A stretch of 64,000 bases of DNA. It comes from Anthopleura xanthogrammica (Eukaryota > Cnidaria > Anthozoa > Actiniaria > Actiniidae). The stretch spans positions 3,208,835-3,272,834 of the forward strand of contig OZ025211.1 of NCBI GenBank assembly GCA_964019055.1, read 5' to 3'. The notes under the pieces are model-generated. The model worked only from the letters and a program-made list of their open reading frames with translations. It was not told where the DNA came from and made no database searches. This document shows, piece by piece, positions 51,203 through 62,200 of this stretch; positions within the stretch are counted from its first letter, which is position 1, and every line of letters begins with the position of its first letter. A program made the position numbers and the translations under genes.

Positions 51203-54200
51203 GTAAGAATTAAGTTTTTCATTGGAATTCGAACAGCATTTCCTGAAAATTTGGCTGAAAAAAAAAATAAATTGCGCTTGTTTGACGAATTCCCCTTCTT
51301 CAACTCGAACATGACTTGTATGGCCCTCGTTCCATGTTCGAGTTGGATTTTTGAAGTTATCATTTGAAGGAGGGACGCAAATGTTGTCTGCTAATCCGCC
51401 ATCTCTCATGATCACCCCTGTGGTCATGTGTTCTTCTCACCAACATACAGGAGTTGCTTGCTGGTGCTTCTTTTCTGTGCTTCAAAGGTTTTTCTCCGGA
51501 TTCTTCAGTTTTCCTCCCTCCACAAAAATCAACTTCTACATTCCAAATTAATCATAGAACAAGGGCCAGAGGTTTGTTAGCCATTAGATATTAATAAGTG
51601 CTACACTTGTAAAACAGATGATTGATGCGAAGGGAGGAAAAACAGGAGAACCCGAAAAAACTCGAAGAAAAGGAAGAATTCTCACTAGTATCTGTTGTAT
51701 ATGATGATATTTGATGATTGAACCCATTACTAGCTTCAATGGTAGAGGACTTGTTCATAGTTCTGGGGAGGATCTAGGATTTTGAGTAGGGGGGGGGGGG
51801 GTGGTCCAAAAATCAAGAAGATACACCTTTTGCTTTACTAACCAACTAATTCCAAGATAGAAAGAGGCGTCACAAGCACCCTGTGACCACCCCCTAAATC
51901 CGCCACTGTGGTTGGTGATTGCTAAAAATGCATCCCCCGATAGTCTACTACATTTTCAACTCCCCCCTTCCACACACACACACGCGCGCTTCGCAGTTAC
52001 CGACACCACTCACTTGACGAACCAAGTTTCTAAGTTGAGGTTAGACATGGCTAAACTTTATGACTGTGTAACAAACATATCTCTATTCGAGTTCATCATT
52101 TCGTTGTTTTGTTAACCAAATAAACTATAATCCAACGTGATTTTTCTTCCAAGGACAAAGATGCGCATAAAACCAAAGCACAAAAGCTGAATGAAGCTGT
52201 TATGACAGGCAACATTGAGGTACTGTCAAGATTACTTGAGCAGAAAAGTACAGGTGAGTAACTCGATCCCTCGTGGATCGTGTCACATCATTCGCCATTC
52301 TGATATTGCCCATATACTATTCGCTGCACGTCAGTTTTGGGATGCAACCAAAGGAAACTGGAAACCGCACATGTTATGCTGAAAACTAATCAGATGTTCA
52401 ATCAAAGATGTTGTTTCATCTGCGCTATTTTCTTTTTATTTAACCAAGCATTCGGCCTAAGCGGCCATCTTCAAGGTTGTGAAAGCGCACGCATAATACG
52501 TAGTTAACGGAAAACAACAACAACATCTTTGATTGATCTTTTCCTGCGCACAAACAAGTACTTAGCCAGAAGATGTTGCAAATGCAGTCGTTTAATGATA
52601 TCGAAAGATGTATAAGAAACAGCCAGAAACCCTATGAATAACTAATATCGGGGTTTTCTATCCATTTCTTTGGTTCAATGTAACACAACTCGTTCGTTAC
52701 AGGGGAAAGGGTCATGTGACTTCTAACTCTTTTTGTTTCAAAACATATTTCAGATGTTAATATGCCAGACAGTTATGGACGAGCTCCCCTCCACAATGCA
52801 ATTCTTCGAAGTAATGCCAGAATGGTAGAGATGCTGCTAGATGCAAATGCAGACATTAATTTGAAGGACGACAGAGAAGACACTCCAATACACTTTGCAG
52901 CAAGAGGGGCAAATACGAAAATTATCAAGGTAACTGTTGGCTGGCGAAAAGAAACGATTTGGCAGTTTTGTGACGCGTGCTGTTTCAATTTTATTAAACC
53001 CTGAAACAACCTCTGGGCTGATCAAAATCAGGGCACGGCTAACTCACAGATCGAACCCTGATGCCAAAACCAGGTATCTAACCAAGACCCAAGTTATTAA
53101 TACCGTTTTTTTTTTCAGCTCCTCTTGTCGCACCCAGAATGTGACGTTAATGTTAAAGGGAGCAGCCTAAATTCACCACTTCATCTCGCTGCAAGTCAGA
53201 ACAGACCAGCTCTTTGCAAACTGCTGGTGAGTGGCTCGTAAATTTATTAAGGTCAATTATGATAGATGTGTGTTTCGTGAAAAGTAAAGAATTCTACTTC
53301 CAATACTTTACTGTAAATTAACATTGAATTATGGATTATTGTTTTTTGCAGGTCGAGCGCGGAGCCAAACTCAGCTCCCAAGAAGAGAATGGAAAAACAC
53401 CGCTGGGTCGAGCTGTCGAGAGTGGTGCTATAGTTTCAGCACAATATCTATTCAAGCACCGTAAGTGTGTCAGTAGAATAATGATAGAGTGAATGTGGAA
53501 CGAATTGAAACCTATTGTTTTGTCCTCCAAACTGAGCTGTATTCCAACGTGCTGCAAGGGGTCTTTATCTTGGGGTATGACGTCATGAAATATGGCTGAT
53601 ATATACGGTACAACTTTTGCTTACAACTGTGGCATGCGATCTGCTTACGCCACGCTTACAACATAAACTACTTCGTGTACTGGAATCAACCCTATAACAT
53701 GCTCACAACTGTTGTGTACGACAAGAAAAAGGTTGTAGCAAGTTCATGGTTGATTTTCACGACGCAATTCGTGTTGTAAGCGTAGAGTAAGCAGATCAAA
53801 TGCGACAGTTGCAAGTTGTACCGTGTATATCAGCCTTATAATAAAGTATGTTACTGTCTCTACTAGTGTCTAGTGAAGGTATCGACATCAAGGAACAATT
53901 GTACGATGTTGATTACGATGGAACGACGCTGTTGCATTTAGCTGTGGACAGCGGGTTTCTTGAGGTACGTTTGCGCACAACTTCCAGTTTAACGTCGGAT
54001 CCATAGATACAGTGGTTAACACTGAAATGGTTTCGTGTCTGAACCAATCAGAAACTAGAAAGCGCACGCCAATGTTCAAATTGCAGTGCTTGAATCCTGA
54101 GATCGATTGGACTATGCTGTATATTTGTTAGTCAGAATAACTAAAATAAAACGGAAGAAAAGAAAAGAAAAGAAAAGAAAAAGAAAGGAAAAAAAGGAAA

Positions 54201-57200
54201 AAGCATGCAACCTAACAAGCAAGCAAACAACAAAAAATCATCGTTGCCTCATCTTTATCATATTTAATTGAAACATTTTCTTTGAATAACAGGTTGTGAA
54301 GTTGTGCGTGGAATATGGCTCAATTATAAGACAGCCCAGGGTAAGATAGAGATATAGTTAACGATAGAGATGTGGATAATTGTACAAGGTGGTTAAAAAG
54401 TTCTCTATCATTGCAAGGTCACCTCATGTATCGCTTCGATGCAAAGGCACAGCTACCTTTCAAGATGGCACAGGGAACTGTGAAGGGGACTATTCTCAGT
54501 TCCCCTTGTTACATCTTGATTCCATCACTACCAGAATCCCTCGTCGTGGTTCCTTTTGTTCTCTTAATCAACGCCATTATCTTGTAACCAAAAAAATAAA
54601 AAAAAACATTTGGATAAAAATTATCCGATAAAGATTCTGGCAGAATCGAGGGAACGGCCAAAGAACTTCTCGGACAACTTAATTGTCGCAAGTTAGAATT
54701 GCAAGACAAGTGTCAAGTAACGTTGTGCACAGTGAATTTCCATCTTTAAAGCCTTACTGAATGTGCATTAGTTATTAATGCAGTGAATTGGATGTAGTAT
54801 ACGTCATATATTTATTTTTTCATCAAATACTATCTTTTCATCCCATATTAAGAGAACAGACCGTATGACAGCTTTTCACTTGGCCTGCGAGCAAGGTTCT
54901 GTGAATATCGTTAAGTGTCTTGTTGAACACGATCAAACAATCTCTAAAATATTGCTGGTTGATTCTGAATGGACTACACCTCTCCACAAAGCAGCCAGGA
55001 CCAACAGTTATGGAATAGCAGATATTCTCATCGATAATGTAAGTGTTTTTCAGTAGAGAACATATTCTTAGTACGTTCTATTTCTTTGGATATCAATTCT
55101 TTAAAGTGCACCTAACCCCTGATACAATACTTTCAGTGTTGATTCTACATGAAGTGAATAGTTGAATGGGGAAATATTTTTTGATTTGAGTGTTGCGTCT
55201 TTAAGTTTTTGGAACTGGGTTTTTGCTGCCCTGGCAAGCGGGGAATTTGACTCACTGGGAAAATGGGAAATTTGATGATGCACTGAGGATGAGAATTCGG
55301 TAACCTTATAGGCATAATATTTAACAAATATTTTTCCCTAAGGGCGCTGAAGTAAACGCCCGTGACATGAATAACTCAACTCCTCTTATGGCTGCCGCTA
55401 AAACTGGTGCCGCAGACACCGTTCGTCTGCTGATGTCCAAAGGTGCTGATCCAACGGTTAAAAATGTGGACGGAAGGACAGCTGTATTCAACGGCATTGG
55501 TCATAATGCTGTAATAGAAATTCTACTACAGGTATGTTATCACAGTACGCACGCGCACAGTTGTCGTCGTGACGAAGTCAGGTTTTGACCCGGTTTTGGT
55601 AGACTTCAATCACGGCGTTCCCATGACATTCCATAGGCACAGTTTGAAAACTTTTTTTCGCGATAATGTCATCGAAATACCTGTTGTAATGACCAACAAA
55701 AACAACTATTTGTTTTAGGACCCTGTGTTGGTCCCTTTGCTGACGGAGAAAGATAATTCAGGACATACTGCTGCTCATTATGCAGCCATGAAAAATGATA
55801 TCAAGGTAAGATATTTTCACTAAATTCTTCCTCATTAACCAAAAGCTATGTTTTCAAGTCTGCTCGGAATCCAGCTGATGTGAGAGAAAATATTAGCCAA
55901 TCAGAATCGAGAAAATTTGAAAATCTATTTTCAGTCATCAATATGATATCTTTGAATGCTTAGAACTGATTGATTTTGGTGCTGTTTTTCAGAGCATGGC
56001 GTTGTTTCTGAAGCACAATAAAGCAGTGGCAAGTGTTGTTTCAGACTCACTGGACACACCTTTACATGTGGCTGCACAGTAAGTAAAGAGCCAACGGACG
56101 GACTGACAGACAGAAAGATAACCTGAGTATCAGGCTCTAGGGGAAGGGCGGGGGTTGGGAACTGGGGAGGAGGGGAAGAGAGGAAAAGAGAGCCTGACAC
56201 AAACACATATTGACCGTTGTGTTCGCGTCCGAATTCCGGACTTTGCGTTGATTGGGTAAGAGGACAAAAGAATCTAATCTTATCTTATCTTCACAGCTCC
56301 GCTCCAACACTCTCGTTGATACCGGATAACCTACGAAACCCTGAGGAAACAACAATTATGAGAATAACTTTTCAAAAAAAGATATTAAAATTTACTGACT
56401 CTAGTATTATTTCACATATAATGAGAATATTTAATAGAGTAGTTTAAGACCTTTTTTCAATATTTGAAATCACTGATTTGAAGAGACCACGAAGTATTAT
56501 AATTTTTGGAGAAGTTCCCCAAGATTAAGCTTTGCCGTTCGTCAGATTCTTCAGTTACTGGAAGGTTCATTAAGCTAGAAATATGGTCCTCAACAATGCT
56601 ATATTCCTCCGATGGGCAGCTTGGTGTGTCGGAGAACAACTGCTTCTTCGAAGTAGGAGAATTTTCATTTCTAGCCACCTTCGCTTTCAAGCGCTTTGAT
56701 TGCGGTGTTATTCCAGGGACGCAGGCAAACGCTTGTACGCTATTGCTTGTGGAGTGTTTGCTGTGGAAGTAGAACTCTGAAAAACATCTTCCAATTTCTG
56801 AATATGACTTCCAGCAGTTAACAATCTTTCGCGCACATCTCTTACAGACGGAACCTCTCTCGTTTTGATGTTGAACAACAATTCCAAGAGCTCGTAAGAG
56901 CTGACTCAAAATGACGGCTTTTCCACAAAATGACGAGCAATATTCTTTGTTTGTGGTGGCACAAAACAAAGGGACGGTTGATGCACGAAATCCATACTTA
57001 GTTTGTAGATTTCCCCGATATAAACATAAACAGCAATTTTTTTCGACCGCTCTCGACATTTCATGTGTACTATAAACAGCGCACAATTTCCATGTTTTGA
57101 CAGTTGTCACTTCATCTCCAAACCGGAAGTGAATGGGATTGGTCAATATTGTGAGGGCGTATCAGAAATCTAAAAGGGGCGGAAGGCGGCTCGATATGTG

Positions 57201-59211
57201 TTTGTGTCAGGCTCTCCTTTCCCCTCTCCACTCCCCCTTCCCTCCCTCCCCCAGCTTGGAGAGCCTGATACTCAGGTTAACAGAAAGACAGACAAACGGA
57301 AAGACGGACAGACGGACAGACAGACGGACAGACAGACAGACCGACAGACAGACAGACCGACCGACAGACAGACAGACAGTACCCAGTTGATATTTAAAAT
57401 TTTAAACGAGAAATGGTGAGCATCAAATGTGTACTGATATTCTAAATTTTGTCTTCTAGATATGGTAATCATGAAGTAATCCGTGAGTTGCTCAAGAAAC
57501 AAGCAGGAAAGCTGATCAACGCAAAGAATAACCGCTCTAGAACAGCACTTCACTTAGCGTGCCGTGGAGGTCATTACAGGGCAGCTATGTTGCTATTGGA
57601 AAATGCTGCCGGCGTTGAAAAGTGAGTAGATGAATAGAAACATCATTGATAAGGCCTTCAAAACCCTGAAACAGCCTCTGGGCTGATCTAAGTCAGGGCA
57701 CGGCTAAAAGCCCGTTTACACTGGCGATTTTTGCTGCGATTTCTTCAACAATTTTGGAAAATATAAATTTTGTCCATTGCTTCTAAAGATCAGAGACATT
57801 TGTCCAGGTAATCTTGGTGTCCCGAATAAAACTTTTCAAATCGCGGCAAAAATCGCATCTAGAACTTCCTCAAAAATGGCTAGTGTAAACGGGCCCGCTA
57901 TACACAGATCGAGCCCTGAAACAACCTCTAAGTGAGGGCACGGCTAACCCACAGATTGAACCCTGAAACAACCTCTGGGCTGATCAAAGTCAGTGCTTTG
58001 CCAACGTACTGTTTAAATTTTAATTGAGCGTGTTGGGTTTTGTTGAGGGAGGAAACTAGAAATCCCAGAGAAAAAAACCCTGGAGTCAAGAGACAAACCT
58101 AACAAATTCTATTGACTGGCATGTGATGTCGAGGCCAGGAATTAAACCCTAGACCTCAGAGGTGAGAGACGACGGTACTACGTACTGTTACACCTCCCTT
58201 GATTCAGTCAATTAACAGTAACGCCAGAACAGCTACAGCAGCTGCAATACTTAGCACTATTCAAAGTGAACATTTTTCAATACTTGTTTACACTCTAAAT
58301 CGAAACACTCTACCCTTGCTATTTGTTGATAATGTACAGAGATCAAAGTGGAAGAACACCTCTTCATGAAGCGGCTAAAAATGGCGCCAAGAAAGTGGTT
58401 GAGATGATTATAGAAAAACACATCCACTGCTTAAACAACGTTGATGATGATAAGGTAATTATTTTTTAAACCAATCACAGCAGTGCGCGAGCTCACTGCT
58501 GTTCCAATCGGATTGCTCTTACACAGGAATTCATGGCTTAGGCCTTTTTTGTATTTAAAAACTTGTTTTGAAAATATTTAGCATTTATTTTTGGCCAAAC
58601 TTTACCCTCACATGTTTTAAGCTTCAAAATTTGGGCAGCGCTGTTCTCTTATCCAAACAAAATGCATTCAAAATTCTGGGGATGCCTGTGACGTCATAGC
58701 CGCCATTTTGGGGAAAAAAATTAGTACGTCCTTGCGTACGTCAACCAACATGGCGACCATGTCTAGTTTTGGTCTGTAACGGAAATTACAGCCGTTTCAA
58801 TTCAAGTACCCACGCACTCTATATAAACTGGGTCCAGCCACGTTAACAGCTCTATTGAGAGTGATTTCATTTTTATTTCCAGAATACTGCTCTTCATTTG
58901 GCAGTGGTTAATTGTCGAGCACCAATCATTACGTTCCTTCTTTCATTAAATCGCCAAGAAATACTGAAAAATGCATCAAATCAGAACATTCTTGACGCTG
59001 CCATGGAAATAGAAAACCCGATAGGAGCCATGGCGATAGCAGAACACCCAAGGTAGGTGTAACCTCTTTTTTTAGTTGTCGTTGTTTTCTTTTGTTCCGT
59101 CTTCCATTTCCTTCTTTTTTTGCTTTCTTTCCTTTCCTTATTTCTTTCTTTCTTTCTTTCTTCTTTTCTTTCTTTCTTTTAATTACTCATTCATTCATTC
59201 ATTTTCTTTTT

Positions 59212-59243
<32 letters not shown>

Positions 59244-62200
59244 CCCCTTTTCATTCTGTTGTCGTCCCCTTTCTCATTTCTTCTCTTACCACTTTCTCTT
59301 TTGAATTCATTACTTCATATCAGCTTCTATTCCCCTTTTAATGACTAACTGAATATTTCAGGTGGAGAGAGATCCTAGAGTCTTGTACGACTGGCGTCAC
59401 AAAGATATTTAAACTGATAGTGACAAAAATGCCTGAAGTAGCTGAGGTGAGCTAGGTTCTACTCACTTAACGCTCCCTCGCTCCTTGCCTGCTTCTCTCC
59501 CTCGCTCTCCCCCTCACCCTCTCACTCACTCACCCACTCCCTTACTTACACTCCCACCTACCCGCATACGTCCAGCTACTCGTCCATTCACCTACTCTTA
59601 ATCTCATTCGCACGCTTCCTCATATTCTTGTTGGTTGGTTATATTTTTTCTGTAGCGATTTCTGGACAACTGCATAGAAGTTGAAGGAGAGAAGAGTAGT
59701 CAAGATTACAAGGTAGGGTAATGGGTGTATGATGCTCAATCGAGATTGAAAATAAGGAAGAAAGGAAGGGAAGAAAGAAGGAAGGAATGAAGGAGCGAAT
59801 AGAAAAGTACGAGAAAAGGAAAAATATAAGGAAAAAATGGAAAGAGAGAGAATGGAAGAAAAGATGGAAGAAGAACTCTGATGATGATGATGATGATGAT
59901 GAGGAGGAGGAGGTGGAGGAGGAGGAGGAGGAGGAGGAGGAGGAGGAGGAGGAGGAGGAGGAGGAAGATGACTGTGGCCCAGAATCGAATTGGATTTTTT
60001 CTCATGCGGAAACTGCTGTGTCAAATGATCGCTCTCTCAAACTAGTGCCAAATACTTGATATAGTTTTTTTATTTTTCAGATAAGATATGACTTGGGTAT
60101 TCTGTTACGTAAGGGTGATCCCAACGATAAATCATCATTGGAGATCCTACAGGTATGGAAATCTGCACATGGTATTGAAGTGGTACTGCGCATGCTCGAA
60201 AACATCGCACGCGCACTAGCCTTCCAAGGAACATTATCATATACAATTTTTCAACTACAACCAAAAACTATCACAATTCATTACGTAGGCACTAGTGTTC
60301 TACTGGAAATACGCCACTAGTATTTTTTCATACGAAATAAATCCAGGACCTCAGTGACATATTTTCCATATCCTCCACTTGAAGATATCGATAACGTCAC
60401 TTACAATGTTTTCCCGCACTTTAACGCGCGTTGCGTAGTTTTTTTTGTTTTGGATGTCTCGTTGCTGCATGCGCTTACTCGTGGAATATTTTCATCACTC
60501 GAAGATAAACTTCATATCTTCGTGCCACCGTGTTTCGAGAACTTCTATTGTTTTGTGGGTGGAACAGGAACGAGGTAAAACAACGGTGGTCTGAGCGTCA
60601 CAGTTTTTCTAAAAGACGCAGCAGTACTCTGTATCACTTTCATTTGTTCATAACGAGACTTTTTATCTGTCTTTATTTGTAGCATATAGCCGATAATCGA
60701 TGTGAAAACTGTTTGACACACCAAGTCAGTTTTATCGCGCTGTGTGAGAAATGGTAAGCAAGTTACTTGACTTCACTAGCTTTGTGCAGATTCATTGTGA
60801 TTGTAAAAGCCAGCTGTGTGGAACTGTTTATTCATGACCTTGACAGTGCTTTGCGATCCTTATGATTAGATACGATGAGAAGGAATTTTGCTCCCTGTGA
60901 TTGGTTCAAAGCGTAGTATGTCGTGACGGAGTCGTTACCAAGCATTCTGATTGTACGAGAAGAAATTTTGCGCAGTGATTCTTTCAAAACATATCGTAAC
61001 GGAGTCGAGTGTGAACATTCTGATTAGCTGAGATGGATATCATTTTTTTGCGCGCTTTGATTGTTTCAAAGCATGCATTGAAGGTGTTTGGTCCAAGCAA
61101 GCTGATTGGATAAATAGGATTTTTTTTTGTGTGTAGTGATTAGTTCAAGCGATGTCGCGACAGAATCCTCTCGGAGAATTCTGATTGGACGAACAGGAAT
61201 TTTGCGCGCTGTGATTGGTTCAAAGTATATTGTGACGGAGTTGTCCAAGCATTCTAATTGGATGAAAATGAATTTAGCATGAAATATAACTTCTTTGTCA
61301 CGACCCATAAAGCATTTTGATTTCGCTCATTTGCATCAAATTTGAGGGGCACCTTTCAGAAATACAACAGTTTTCATGTGCAGTGAAGGATAACAAGCTA
61401 TCGTATTTATGCAAAGCGTCCCTCAAAGTCGAGAATACGAAACCAGTGAATTGACTGCGTCTCGCCTTATGCTCCACAAAGAGGAGGAAGAATAATTATA
61501 TATATTAACTGACTACTTTCTGTATATTGCAGGAATTCTTTTGGTTGGGTTACGTTTCTTCTCAACATATGCTCTGTCATGGTTTACCTCATACCAATGA
61601 CAGTGTTTCACAGTAATCTTAAAGAAAATGACGAAAAATATTGTTCTGACCGCATCAACTACACTGCATCAGGCTCCATCGTATATTTGGTGAGAACAAT
61701 AGAAGCAATGGTTTTGAGTCAAGGTTGGACGATGTGTTCATATATTCACCACTTTCAATACCTCGGTTCATTGGTAAAAGTCAAAGCATTTAGTGAATAT
61801 TGCAAGGCTCAGATTTGAATAATCCTTTCAAACTACCTTCAGTTCTCTGTGTTCGACCAGTGAACCGATGTATGGAATATGGTGAATTCACTGTATTCTA
61901 TCAAGTTCAATGGAGGGAGGGAACGAAGGAGGGAGGGAGGGATGGATAGATGGATGGAATGGATGGAATGGATGGAATGGATGGAATGGATGGAATGGAT
62001 GGAATGGATGGAATGGATGGAATGGATGGAATGGATGGAATAAGTGGAATGAAAAGTTAAATGGACCAGATAAAGTATGGGATAAAGTAATCATAATAAA
62101 ACGAAACGACGATAATTAAGGTCACAGATCCACCTTGTAGTATGAGTTGATTCATTCAAAGTCTCTTCTTCTGTCTTCAGGATATCAACACATGTGTAAC

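Larger units (their letters stand above)
52154..59446 (+). other. TRPA1: TRPA1 copy b, exons 2-15: ankyrin-repeat domain
   Basis: Exons: 52154-52253, 52754-52929, 53119-53226, 53352-53460, 53867-53964, 54293-54340, 54853-55038, 55343-55531, 55719-55805, 55993-56078, 57460-57621, 58340-58454, 58883-59052, 59362-59446. Same ankyrin motifs as copy a. Introns 4, 5 and 9 are much shorter than in copy a; intron 11 is much longer because of the 1.16-kb insertion. Confidence 0.92.
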
